A stretch of 64,000 nt of DNA from Nitrosomonas sp. Nm132 (lineage in GTDB: Bacteria; Pseudomonadota; Gammaproteobacteria; Burkholderiales; Nitrosomonadaceae), in NCBI RefSeq assembly GCF_900100485.1, contig NZ_FNDH01000009.1, positions 1-64,000 of the forward strand, given 5' to 3'. Below the pieces are notes generated by a model that worked only from the letters and a program-made list of their open reading frames with translations, was not told the origin of the DNA and searched no databases. A program made the translations under genes and the position numbers. Positions 33,189-42,700 of the stretch are shown one piece after another (position 1 is the first letter of the stretch; the number at the start of each line of letters is the position of its first letter).

Positions 33189-33291
33189 AACAGCTAATTT
33201 GATAACCCTTTAAAACCCACATAACCTTTTAACCCCATCCGCCCAAACCCCACCTGCGGTCTTCCTTCCGCCTTATTCCGCCCAATGTCTT

Positions 33292-33306
33292 CCGCCATCA
33301 TGGCGG
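33292..33306. other. Perfect hairpin before the amidase remnant
   Basis: CCGCCAT-C-ATGGCGG, a 7-pair perfect palindrome ending two bases before the ATG of the amidase remnant. It may be a leftover regulatory site or a recombination scar at the right edge of the defence island. Confidence 0.35.
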
Positions 33307-33307
33307 T

Positions 33308-33420
33308 ATGACACGACAAATCAAAAGCATCATCATTCACTGCACAGCCACGCCCAATGGCAAGCACTTTTCTGTCAACAATATCGATCGCTGGCACCGA
33401 GAGTGTGGATTTAATTGTTC
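33308..33420 (+). pseudogene. Truncated N-acetylmuramoyl-L-alanine amidase
   Basis: The first 37 residues, KSIIIHCTATPNGKHFSVNN followed by IDRWHRECGF, are the beginning of an amidase_2-type endolysin (HCTAT contains the first zinc-ligand His). After that the similarity ends and the frame continues as unrelated sequence to 33538, past the portal start. The enzyme lacks its remaining catalytic residues and cannot be active. It suggests that a lysis cassette once lay between terminase and portal and was lost when the island was acquired. Confidence 0.7.
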
Positions 33421-33479
33421 TGCTGAATTGAAGCAGCATCAAAGATGCCATATCCGGCTGATCCTGCATCCCCGGCAGT

Positions 33480-33486
33480 GTCGTGA
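33480..33486 (+). promoter_or_regulatory. GTCGTGA element before portal gene
   Basis: GTCGTGA ends 14 bases before the portal ATG. No Shine-Dalgarno is visible. A short inverted repeat (ATGC/GCAT) spans from the element to the start codon. One of seven sites; see findings. Confidence 0.45.
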
Positions 33487-33500
33487 TGCTACTTTAGCGC

Positions 33501-35249
33501 ATGAACGACATTCCCTCATACGTAGCCTTCGACGATAATGCGCCACAAGATGAGCGCTATGACGCCCATGCAGAGTTACAAAAAAGTGCATTATCAGAAT
33601 TAATTCCGCGCCCTGAGATACAGCCGGTCATTGACTATATTCTTGATGACTTGGCTGAACAGGAAATGAGAAAGGCTTTAGCGAAGCCGAATATCATTCC
33701 TTTCCCTTCTAAAGCAGTCAAGAATAAGCAACCTGGCATGCAATCCGTGTATCTGGATGATATGCAGGTATCGGTCATGGGGCACTACTACGATAAGCCT
33801 GGCGTGTTCAGCTTCGACTCCATGCGTGCCATGGTCGAACAGACGCCGATACTCAATTCCGTAATCATGACACGTATCCGCCAGGTTCAGCGGTTCTGCA
33901 GGATACAGGAATCCGGTCGCGGGCCTGGCTTCGAGATCAAGCTCAAAGACCGTGAGGCAGAGGTAACGGATACCAACCGTCAATCCATCCAATTGATGCA
34001 GGATTTCATGCTTAACTGCGGGTGGGAAGCAAAACCACGCCAAAGAATGCGACTTAAGCGCGATGATTTTCCGTCATTCGTGGCCAAGCTGGCCCGGGAT
34101 AGTCTCACCATGGATTCAATGGCTATCGAGACAGAATACAAGCGTGACAGAAAGCTTGGGATGGATGGATTGTATGCCGTGGATGGTTCCACGATCAGGC
34201 TTTGCACGGAAGATGGTTATGAGGGAGATGACGAGATATTCGCGCTGCAGGTGGTGCAGGGGCGCATCCGTACTGCCTATACCTATGACGATCTGATCTA
34301 TGTGCCGCGCAATCCGCGTACGGATGTATTAACTGGTGGTTATGGTCTGGCTGAGACCGAGTTATTGATTCGCGTGGTCACCGGCTTCCTGAATGCCATG
34401 ACCTACAATCAAAAATACTTCGATAGTAACGCGATTCCCAAAGGGCTGTTGCACTTATCCGGAAATTATTCCGAGAAAGACCTGTCGGCATTCAAGCGCT
34501 ACTGGAATGCAATGGTGAAGGGTGTCAACAATGCCTGGACGTTGCCGGTCATGGTATCCAAGGATCAGGAATCCCGCGCGGCCTTTGAGCGCTTTGGTGT
34601 CGATGTCGATGAGATGATGTTCTCGAAATGGATGACGTTCCTGGCATCGATCATCTGTGCCATTTACGGCATTTCTCCTGATGAGATTAACTTTGAGAGT
34701 TTTAGCGCCAGTAAATCATCCCTTTCTGGTTCGGATACATCGGAGAAGCTGGCAAATTCAAAAGACAGCGGCTTACGCCCACTTCTGACTTATCTGGAAA
34801 ATATTTTCTCGGATTTCATTATTCAGGATTTCAGCGAGCAATATGTGTTTCGCTGGACAGGGCTCGATGAGGAAGACGAAGAAAAGCGCCATGAAATTCG
34901 CAAGCTGGTACTCAAGGTCAATGAAATACGCGCCCAAGAAGGTTATGACAAGCTAAATGACAAATGGGGTGAGGCCCCTGTCAATCCTGCCTTACTTGGC
35001 GCTTGGCAGTCCGAACAGCAACAGAATGATCAAGATTTTGGTAACCCGAACGAGCAAGGCGGCAATCCTGAAGGTGACGAGAATCATGGACAGTCCGATT
35101 TTGGAGATCCCGGAAAAGACGGCGCAGGGGATCAGGAAGATGCTGATTTTGGAGAGCCTGGTGAGGAAGACGGTGATGATGACAATGATTCTGATGATGA
35201 GAATCTAGGAAAGTCATTCGGCCTTCCGGTTTACACGTTCGAGGTCTGA
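33501..35249 (+). CDS. Portal protein
   Basis: A 582-residue portal of the HK97/SPP1-like fold. Features are QTPILNSVIMTRIRQVQRFC near 113, the stem region YGLAETELLIRVVTGFLNAM near 292, and YGISPDEINFESFSASKSSL near 393. The last 90 residues are very acidic and repeat the unit DFG(N/D/E)P three times (about 510-555), ending GLPVYTFEV. The acidic tail is unusual and may bind internal proteins or compensate DNA charge. The start lacks a Shine-Dalgarno site but has the GTCGTGA element. Confidence 0.88.
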   Translation: MNDIPSYVAFDDNAPQDERYDAHAELQKSALSELIPRPEIQPVIDYILDDLAEQEMRKALAKPNIIPFPSKAVKNKQPGMQSVYLDDMQVSVMGHYYDKPGVFSFDSMRAMVEQTPILNSVIMTRIRQVQRFCRIQESGRGPGFEIKLKDREAEVTDTNRQSIQLMQDFMLNCGWEAKPRQRMRLKRDDFPSFVAKLARDSLTMDSMAIETEYKRDRKLGMDGLYAVDGSTIRLCTEDGYEGDDEIFALQVVQGRIRTAYTYDDLIYVPRNPRTDVLTGGYGLAETELLIRVVTGFLNAMTYNQKYFDSNAIPKGLLHLSGNYSEKDLSAFKRYWNAMVKGVNNAWTLPVMVSKDQESRAAFERFGVDVDEMMFSKWMTFLASIICAIYGISPDEINFESFSASKSSLSGSDTSEKLANSKDSGLRPLLTYLENIFSDFIIQDFSEQYVFRWTGLDEEDEEKRHEIRKLVLKVNEIRAQEGYDKLNDKWGEAPVNPALLGAWQSEQQQNDQDFGNPNEQGGNPEGDENHGQSDFGDPGKDGAGDQEDADFGEPGEEDGDDDNDSDDENLGKSFGLPVYTFEV

Positions 35250-35251
35250 TC

Positions 35252-36835
35252 TTGGACAAGGTATCCCGCGCAGTAGTAGGTGACGAAATATATTTCCACC
35301 ATAAAGATGACCCGTGCTGTGGAAAGGTGCTGTCTGTCGGGAAACATGGTGTGACGGTAGATCATGAAGGAAAACGTCAGAGTGTCACATGGGAACGTGT
35401 GCTAGGCCATAAGAAGCGAATATCACAAAAACTAAAAATAATACATGAAGGTGATGACGGCATGATTGTCGAGGATCCTGCGGGGAAAAGACGGTTTGTG
35501 CACATTCCACCGGAAGCGAAAGAGGATCAATACATGGTTAAAGCATTGGCTGATAAACGGCTATTGTTGTTTACAAAGTCAGAGAAGATCGCTAATCGTG
35601 CAGGCCTTCACTTGGAAAACAGGACGGACCGTACAGGACGAAATCAAAAAAAATGGGTACGAAGTAATCCTGAAATCACCGCAGGTAATAAACGATCAAA
35701 AGCAAAAGACCCTGACCCAAAGGATAGGCGTGGATCAACGGCAGGATATGGTATCCATAATATTGAGGCTGTTGACAGAATTCAATTTAAATTAGGAGAG
35801 CTTACCGGAGAGGGTGAGGTCGTTGGCAATCCTGGTAAAGATGGTGCTCATGTCAAGGATTCAAGCGGTCATATTCATCAGGTGCGCTGGGATCAGGTAA
35901 CAGGGCACAAAGCAGGTCCAAGTACGAAGAAGCCAGAGCACGAGAGACCGGTTCTAGGCAAGCAGGAGCCTATTCATCCTGATAATTTTAATGCGTCAGA
36001 ATACGCAAAAACTCATGATAAAGCTGATGTGACTCCAGAAGAAATTCTTTACCACTTCCCAGAGGATACTACAGATAAAATTACGAACGTTCGTGATCGA
36101 CTGAGATCGGTTGAGCAGACAATTGATAAGTACAGGCAGGACGGCAAGTATGAAGATGCACGTAAAGCATTGCATCATCAGATTGTCCGTAAAATTATGT
36201 CACCCGAGAAAATTAAGGATGCTACGCCATTTGATGGTGAGAAACCTGTATTTATCATTTTGGGAGGTCGTGGAGGATCAGGCAAGTCATGGTTTGAAGG
36301 AAATGTTTACGATCCATCTAAATTTATCGTGTTGGATGCTGATCATATAAAAGGCATGCTTCCTGAATATGAGGGTTGGAATGCACACCAGGTTCATGAA
36401 GAATCCGGTGATATATTCGATGAATTGGTTAAGACTGCACGTTTCCTTGGCTTGAACGTAGTTCTTGATAAAACTATGAAAACCGCCAAGAGCTCAATTG
36501 CAGACGTTCATGCGTTTAAGGATGCCGGATACCGAACGGAGGCACATTATATGCATTTGCCGCGCCAAGAAGCAGCCAAGAGAGCGGTGGCTAGGTTTCT
36601 TGGAAAAACCAAGAGATTTGTGCCGCCAGAGGTAGTATTGAGCAATACGACCAATGAGCATAGCTTTGATCAAGTCAAACATTTAGTAGATGACTGGAGT
36701 TTCCGTGATAATAACGTACAGCAAGGTCAGCAGCCTATTTTGATCTCAATGAAGAAGGCCATTGCGAAATTGACGAAGGCAATTAGTGAGAGGATAATTG
36801 TATTTTGGAGGTGCAACGATGGAAAAACACAATGA
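35252..36835 (+). CDS. Zeta-toxin-like kinase with duplicated beta domain
   Basis: A 527-residue protein from TTG two bases after the portal stop. Two similar beta domains (about 8-52 and 173-217; GDEIYFHHKDDPCCGKVL, WERVLGHK, and VDRIQFKLGELTGEGEV, WDQVTGHK) precede a zeta-type kinase (about 325-490): Walker A ILGGRGGSGKSWFEG, LDADHIKGMLPEY, and VLDKTMKTAKSS. Zeta kinases phosphorylate UDP-N-acetylglucosamine or related targets. No epsilon-like antitoxin is nearby, which argues for a virion-delivered polyvalent protein, not a toxin-antitoxin pair. Confidence 0.75.
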   Translation: MDKVSRAVVGDEIYFHHKDDPCCGKVLSVGKHGVTVDHEGKRQSVTWERVLGHKKRISQKLKIIHEGDDGMIVEDPAGKRRFVHIPPEAKEDQYMVKALADKRLLLFTKSEKIANRAGLHLENRTDRTGRNQKKWVRSNPEITAGNKRSKAKDPDPKDRRGSTAGYGIHNIEAVDRIQFKLGELTGEGEVVGNPGKDGAHVKDSSGHIHQVRWDQVTGHKAGPSTKKPEHERPVLGKQEPIHPDNFNASEYAKTHDKADVTPEEILYHFPEDTTDKITNVRDRLRSVEQTIDKYRQDGKYEDARKALHHQIVRKIMSPEKIKDATPFDGEKPVFIILGGRGGSGKSWFEGNVYDPSKFIVLDADHIKGMLPEYEGWNAHQVHEESGDIFDELVKTARFLGLNVVLDKTMKTAKSSIADVHAFKDAGYRTEAHYMHLPRQEAAKRAVARFLGKTKRFVPPEVVLSNTTNEHSFDQVKHLVDDWSFRDNNVQQGQQPILISMKKAIAKLTKAISERIIVFWRCNDGKTQ

Positions 36836-37013
36836 AGTGAATGTGAAAAAGCCCATTCCAGGACCTGATGAAAGGCCAGACCTGTACGATGCCTATGATG
36901 GTATTGATAGACCAGAGGGATATAAAACAGGTGTAGAGATGCCTGATTATATCCAGAAGATGATTGAAGAACGGAAGGCTAAACAGCAACAGCCAGCAGT
37001 AACTAATCATTAA
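36819..37013 (+). CDS. Small Pro-rich head-region protein
   Basis: Sixty-four residues (KPIPGPDERPDLYDAYDGID, later MPDYIQKMIEERKAKQQQ). GGAGGTG sets the start at 36819, inside the end of the kinase gene. Mostly disordered with a C-terminal helix. Similar short proteins are common around portal genes. Function unknown. Confidence 0.55.
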   Translation: MEKHNEVNVKKPIPGPDERPDLYDAYDGIDRPEGYKTGVEMPDYIQKMIEERKAKQQQPAVTNH

Positions 37014-37040
37014 ATCAAATCTGGAAGAAGGGGGAAAAGA

Positions 37041-37622
37041 ATGGAGCAAGTTATCCCATTCTTCAAGTCGCACATTAGCGGCTACACCCGAGGTAATACC
37101 TACGTTCATGACCATTACCGTCGAGCTGCAAAATTTGCGGCTGCCAAGCATAAAGGCCAAACCCGCAAGGATGGCAAAACACCCTACATAACACACCCAG
37201 TCCAGGTGGCATCTATTCTGAGTAGAGAGGCCAAAGTAACCGATCCGGTTATCCTGTTAAGCGCATTACTACATGACACACTGGAAGATACCGACACCAG
37301 CTACGAGGAATTGGAAGCAGAGTTCGGCAACGAGGTTGCCAATCTGGTGCTGGAAGTAACCAATAATCCAAACCTATCCAAGCTGGACAGCAAAACAGCA
37401 CAAATTGCCAAGCCGTGGTCTCCAAAGGCTATCAGACTCAAGATGGCCGACAAGACGGCTAACCTGCGCGATCTGGTCAATGCTCCACCAGTTGGAATGT
37501 CAAAAGACAAAAAGATTGAATACGCCAATCATGCCAGAAAGGTGATTGAAGGCATGAGAGAGCATCCAGAAGCGTTAAAACGATTATTCGATCTAGCCTA
37601 CCAAATAGTTCTCAGTCACTAA
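37041..37622 (+). CDS. HD hydrolase, SpoT/MESH1-like, with N-terminal tag
   Basis: A 193-residue phosphohydrolase. After an N-terminal peptide VIPFFKSHISGYTRGNTYVH (residues 4-23), the HD domain has AAAKHKGQTRKDGKTPYITH near 34-53, HPVQVASIL, LLSALLHDTLEDTDTSYEEL (HD and ED motifs, near 75-94), and RLKMADKTANLRDL near 134. This set is typical of stand-alone (p)ppGpp hydrolases. Removing alarmone could block stringent or toxin-based defence. The N-terminal peptide resembles those on the other head-module enzymes. A strong GGGGG-rich ribosome site precedes it. Confidence 0.82.
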   Translation: MEQVIPFFKSHISGYTRGNTYVHDHYRRAAKFAAAKHKGQTRKDGKTPYITHPVQVASILSREAKVTDPVILLSALLHDTLEDTDTSYEELEAEFGNEVANLVLEVTNNPNLSKLDSKTAQIAKPWSPKAIRLKMADKTANLRDLVNAPPVGMSKDKKIEYANHARKVIEGMREHPEALKRLFDLAYQIVLSH

Positions 37623-37887
37623 ACTGCTTCATTCCATAGCGGTATGGTGTCGTAACGTACCATAATTATCTTCGACAACCTGGGCAAAACTTTTTGCTGC
37701 TAAGTATTGTCTTATTAATTACTCCGAGCGTGTGTGTGGGGTGCTTCAAAAAACATCACGCAGCTGGTGAGCAGATCTCCTTTTGCAGAGTTACCCATCC
37801 TCTGTTTCTTGCGTGAGCCAGTCGATTCCGTGCGTTAGTCGGCGATTCTATTTTTGCAAGCTGAGAAACCGGCTGCAACTATTGTAT
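37623..37887. other. Noncoding stretch with a palindrome
   Basis: No gene is supported here. A symmetric site, TATGGT-N10-ACCATA with GTCGTAACGT inside, occupies 37643-37664. The rest shows only short repeats. It separates the hydrolase gene from the MuF-like gene and may hold a promoter or a protein-binding site. Confidence 0.4.
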
Positions 37888-37894
37888 GTCGTGA
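37888..37894 (+). promoter_or_regulatory. GTCGTGA element before MuF-like gene
   Basis: GTCGTGA ends 16 bases before the ATG at 37911. There is no Shine-Dalgarno. A short repeat TGAC/GTCA links the element to the start codon. Confidence 0.45.
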
Positions 37895-37910
37895 CCTGAC
37901 AATATGTGTC

Positions 37911-39071
37911 ATGACAACGCTTCTAATCGATATAGGCCCATTGAGCGAACATCAATCAGATGAAGCGCTAGAGGCAATCTACAAATCAGTCCACGATCAT
38001 GGCGGTGATGATTCTATCTGGAATCCGCATGAATCCCCATATATCAGACGATTAATCGAGTTATTTACCGAACGAGGATTAACTCGTCTCGAAAAGGTAA
38101 GGACAGAGTTAACTGCGTGGGCTAAAGGTGAAAAACACCGTAAAGATAGTCCTGTTCCAAGGCCGGAGGGCATGATACGCCGGTGGGACAAAGGCGAGCT
38201 TGCATTGGTCAAGCTCTATCTTGAAGCCTTGCCACCGGAGCAATTCACCCTGGATGATTGGGGAATGGTCGTTGATTTTTTGGTGCAGCGTTATCTGCCG
38301 GAAGATGAATTGCGTACCGAAGCAGAATGGCTGGCAACGCGATCAGGATTAATGGGCAAGGTGCAAGCAAACATGCAAAAGTCACCAAACTTGAAGCAGG
38401 CAGACAGGTTGCTGGCAGCTATGCCCAATACCGTCAAGGGTGCGTCCAAGCAATTCAAACTATCATCCGTGCAACATGCGGTACTGGACTTTGGGCGTGC
38501 GCGTGCAGCCGAAGCAGTGACAAGGCTATCTGACAACGTGCGTCACAAAATGCGTGATGTGATCATGCAGCATGAAGAACAGAAGATGCTCAATGGTGGA
38601 GCAGCTACGCCGGGGTCAGCCCTAAAAACGCGATTGTTAGATGAATTTGCCGTATTGAACAGAGATTGGCGGCGTATTGCGTTGACAGAAGCAGGAGAGG
38701 TCGCAAATCAAGGATTTATTGCTTCATTGTCTCCTGGCGCCAAGGTAAAAAGAATTGAGCAGTATCGTGGAGCATGTCCATTTTGCCGGAAGATAGACGG
38801 TGTAGTAATGGAAGTGGTTCCAGCTAGCAAGGATGATAAAGACCCGGATAAGATGATTTGGGTAGGAAAAAACAATGTAGAGCGATCAGGTTCCCCGCGT
38901 AAACGTGTAGGAGGCGAGTTGGTGGAGCGTTTGCCTGAAGAGCAGTGGTGGGTGCCTGCAGGTGTAGCGCATCCAATGTGCCGTGGTCAATGGATAAAAT
39001 TATCCGAATCCAGAGCGGATGATGATCCTGATTTTGCTGAATGGTTGAAAAATACACTGGAGAAGAAATGA
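37911..39071 (+). CDS. MuF/SPP1 gp7-like minor head protein
   Basis: About 386 residues. The C-terminal MuF-type domain is recognisable: ALTEAGEVANQGFIASLSPG, QYRGACPFCRKIDG near 305, then WWVPAGVAHPMCRGQW near 362-377, with Cys residues likely binding zinc. The N-terminal part is helical. MuF proteins sit at the portal and can carry cargo into the cell. The start at 37911 follows a GTCGTGA element. An in-frame ATG 57 bases upstream is less likely. Its stop overlaps the next gene as ATGA. Confidence 0.82.
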   Translation: MTTLLIDIGPLSEHQSDEALEAIYKSVHDHGGDDSIWNPHESPYIRRLIELFTERGLTRLEKVRTELTAWAKGEKHRKDSPVPRPEGMIRRWDKGELALVKLYLEALPPEQFTLDDWGMVVDFLVQRYLPEDELRTEAEWLATRSGLMGKVQANMQKSPNLKQADRLLAAMPNTVKGASKQFKLSSVQHAVLDFGRARAAEAVTRLSDNVRHKMRDVIMQHEEQKMLNGGAATPGSALKTRLLDEFAVLNRDWRRIALTEAGEVANQGFIASLSPGAKVKRIEQYRGACPFCRKIDGVVMEVVPASKDDKDPDKMIWVGKNNVERSGSPRKRVGGELVERLPEEQWWVPAGVAHPMCRGQWIKLSESRADDDPDFAEWLKNTLEKK

Positions 39072-39646
39072 TATTTTTCCTCAAGAATCATCCTATCAAT
39101 CAAGCTGTAATTCGTGGTGCTGCAGTCAAAGACCTGAATGAAGGTGAAATTCGTCGCAATCCTGGCGAACCATCTCCAGAAGCAGCCAAGGCTGACAAGT
39201 ACAAAATGCCTGTTATCAAGTGGCGAGGATTGAGCATTCGTATCGAGAATCCTGCCGGTTCCGTGCGCCGTGGCCATAACTGGGAAACCAGAATGAAATA
39301 TGACTACGGTTATATCAGCGGCTCAAATGGAGTAGATGGGGACGAGGTGGATGTATATCTTGGGCCATATCTTGATATAGCAGAAATCGTTTACGTAGTT
39401 CATCAGCGCAAATACGGCAAGTGGAACCAATACGACGAAGATAAATGTTTGATCGGATTTATGTCTGAGGATGAAGCCAAGGCAGCTTACCTTGCGCATT
39501 ACGATGATCCACGCTTTCTAGGGCCAATAACAGCATTGCCGGTTGAGGAATTTATCGAAAAGGTCAAAGCGACAAGAGAACAGTCTGGAATGATCAAATC
39601 GATGATTCTATTCTTCAAAGCCAACGTCAATCGGTGCTCGATTTAA
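39068..39646 (+). CDS. InPase-like polyvalent-type protein with FFLK start
   Basis: A 192-residue protein starting MIFFLKNHPINQ. The main domain (about 45-180), KWRGLSIRIENPAGSVRRG, YGYISGSNGVDGDEVDVYLG and VVHQRKYGKWNQYDEDKC, matches the inorganic-pyrophosphatase-like InPase domain described in phage and plasmid polyvalent proteins. The C-terminus ends in a second FFK-like string (MILFFKANVN). I infer that it enters with the DNA or helps in packaging. GGAGAAG precedes the start. Confidence 0.7.
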   Translation: MIFFLKNHPINQAVIRGAAVKDLNEGEIRRNPGEPSPEAAKADKYKMPVIKWRGLSIRIENPAGSVRRGHNWETRMKYDYGYISGSNGVDGDEVDVYLGPYLDIAEIVYVVHQRKYGKWNQYDEDKCLIGFMSEDEAKAAYLAHYDDPRFLGPITALPVEEFIEKVKATREQSGMIKSMILFFKANVNRCSI

Positions 39647-39704
39647 TGCTGCGATGATGAATATCTAAGCATCACATTCTTAAAACAAGATTCATAAAAA
39701 AAGC

Positions 39705-39755
39705 ATCGTGACACGACAATAGGCTCAATAACCTTTTGTCGAAGTCGCGAGCCTA
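39705..39755 (+). promoter_or_regulatory. GTCGTGA-like site and hairpin before giant gene
   Basis: ATCGTGA (39705-39711) is part of the perfect palindrome TCGTG-A-CACGA. A second inverted repeat, TAGGCTC (39720-39726) with GAGCCTA (39749-39755), ends on the A of the ATG at 39755. The gene has no Shine-Dalgarno. This is a variant of the late-gene element. Confidence 0.4.
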
Positions 39756-42700
39756 TGTTGATTCTTTTCCTGAAAGCAGAACAGCAATCGCTGCTGTTTG
39801 ACGCTCCTGTATTAGTGCAGGGATCAGTCCGTAAAGACGGAAGTGTAGTAAAACCGCACGTGCGGATTCAAAAAAAGAAACTGCCTGATTCTGGCGGTAC
39901 GCAGGGGAATTTATTTGGTGATAATTCCACTGAACAATCGAAAAAACCCTCAAAGTTAGACGCATTCATTGCCAAGCAAGGCGGAATGCAGTCTCTTGCG
40001 TCCAAGCTATCAATGCTGACTGAAGGTCAGCAACAAACGATCTTCGAGAAAATAGCTGCACTTGATGGCAAGACCATCAAGGAAGTATCTGCGATGTTCG
40101 ATGGGCTGAAGGTCGAGGAAGTGAAACAGCCCGATCTATTTGCGCAACCTGCTGCGTCTGGGAATCCTTCTAAGACCGAGGGTTATGTGACACCTCCCAA
40201 ACTTGATTTGCCAATTGTAGAGCACGACGGTGACACCTGGTATATCACCAACACTGGAGCCGCTCGTGAGGATGGTAAGGTCTATGCACACCTATCCAGC
40301 GCGACACGTGGGCGGCATGCCAGAAACGGCATTTACCCAGTTCAAATATCTGACTGGATCAGGCTTGATAAGCCGGAAGTGTCCGAGTCTGCAAGTGATG
40401 ATCTGCCTATCGTCGAGCACGTCACTAGGAAGGGCAAGATCATACGAGGAATTATCCGAAAGGATTTGACCAAGGAAGAAGCTGCCGGAATCGACCAATA
40501 TACCTTCCTTAAGGATGGTGGCTGGTTTATCCGGGAAAAGCATCTGGAAGGAGAGGCCTATCAAAACTCAATTAAGAAAAAAACACCATTAGACACTAAC
40601 GATTCCAATGATTCGGAAACCGTCAGTCAAGAGAAAATCGATAATGCTATCGATCCCCTGGTCTTTGGTGTGAAAGCTGGTATTACCAAGGCAGAGCGTA
40701 GGAAGCTGAATACGGCTGCTGCGGCTCTGGTGATGAAAGTGCCGGGAGATATGACCGATGCAGACCGAGCATTATTGCGCCAGTATTCCGGGAATGGCGG
40801 TTGCGGTGATTCGCTTAACGAATTCTATACCGATCCGGCAGTGGCATTGGCTATGTGGAAGGTTGCGGAAAGACTTGGTATTACCCACGGCACGGCTTTG
40901 GAGCCATCATGTGGATCGGGCGTATTCCTGCACACTGCGCCTGATGGAATCAAGGTTACCGGTGTCGAATTGGAAAGTATTTCCGCTAAGATAGCTGAAG
41001 CATTGCATGGTGAGCGTCATGAAATCGTGAATGCATCGCTGGAACGCTTTGCTACACAGGATACGCGGCGATTCGATATCGTGATCGGCAATCCGCCGTA
41101 TGGGCCGCGAGGCATGCTTCTGAAAGATGACAAGAAGGATTTGTCGAAGGCGGAAGAGTATTTCATCGACACCAGCTTGGATAAAACGCGGGCTGATGGA
41201 TTGTGTATGCTGGTAGTGCCAAGCGGCATTATGGATAGCAAGAATGGGCGCAAGTTCCGGGAAAGAATGTTGCGTAAGGCTGAATTCCTGGGCGCTCAGC
41301 GGCTGCCTAATAGTGCATTCGAGGCAAGTCATACCGATGTTACCGCAGATGTGATTTATTTGCGTAAACGGCCCGATGATGTGGCTGGGGCGCTGGGTAC
41401 GCTGGATAAAAAGACGTTGCAATCGATTGGCGTATGGGATGACGAATTCCTGTCAGGAGCTTACTTTGAAGGGCGCGGCAAAAGTAACGTGTTCGGTGAA
41501 GTGGGCACGGCAATGCGCGCTTTCGGTGAGATTTACACGGTCAATGGTTCAATGCGTGACGTACCTGATCTGATTGAGAAATTCGACCCGAACTCAGAAA
41601 CTAAAACACCGTCAATGCAGGATATCTTGAATGCCTTGCCGGATGAAAGCGACAAGAATCGCGCGCTAAATGCTGCCGACAAAAAACCTTATCATGATGG
41701 TGCCAAGGTAGGGGATATCAAGATAGAGGATGGCGTTACCTACGTATTGCAGGGCAATCCTCCCCGTTGGCACAGAGCTGACGAGGCCATGCAGTCTGAA
41801 GCGGTGACGAGTGCTTTGGAGCTGGCTGCCGAAATCGATAGATTAATGAGCGGGCAAGCCGTGGATCGGGCCAAGCTTGAAGAAGATGTGCGGGAATGGA
41901 TGGGGCTGCATGGCATACCATCCAATCACCCGGATTTATTGGTTGCTGCTGCGAACGATAAAACCCTGTATCGGCTGATAGGAGCGGTAGGCAAGGATGG
42001 CAGATTATCTGATGTTGTGTCCGGTAGAGAAGCAGAAAGGATTGAGGGCGGATTTGATGCGGTTGCTCAATCGTTGGCGCTATCTCATGAGTCTGGTGAC
42101 TTCACAGTGGCTGAATTGGCTGAAGCTCTGAATAAAGATGAAGACGAAGTGCTAGATCAGCTATTTGCGGATGCGCGCTATGCGGTGGTTAATGACGAGC
42201 GCTGGTCTCCCATGGATGCTTATCTGACCGGGCAATTATGGCCTAAGCTCGATACGGTCAATGCCAAGCTGTCCGTGGGTGGAATGGATGGCGTAATGCG
42301 ATCGAAGCTAGAGAATCAGAAGCGCCAGCTTGAGGAAACCATCGATCCGAAATCGCTTGAGGATGTGGATATCCAATTGAATAGCGCATTCATTCCATTG
42401 AATGTCATGGAAGTGTGGATTGATAGTCGGGCCGATGAGTTGCGTGAAAAATTCCCTGAATCTAGCTGGTATCGGGATATGGCGCCGGCGTCTGTGACGT
42501 TCGAGGGCGGCGTTTACAAGATAGGTAAAGGGGTGGCTATCAATGACGGATTGCTCGATAAATACCTGAATCGTACCGGCGTCAGAAAAGATGATCTGCC
42601 TACCATCGAAGAGTGGAACGAGCAATTCAAAGAGTGGTTGCTCACGTCTGAACATCGGGAGATGGTGGAGGATTTATATAATCGTAAATTCCGTGGGTTC

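Noticed and set aside
33194-33469. Minus-strand open frame in the amidase region
   Set aside because: It is antisense to the amidase remnant and shows no protein-like pattern.
35252-37013. Zeta kinase plus the small gene at 36819 as a toxin-antitoxin pair
   Set aside because: The small protein is Pro-rich and does not resemble epsilon antitoxin, and toxin-first order with a large fused protein does not fit. Kept as a kinase with unknown role.
37643-37664. Palindrome TATGGT-N10-ACCATA as a repressor operator
   Set aside because: It differs from the CAC(C/T)-N4-GGTG core of the immunity operators, so I do not assign it to the repressor.
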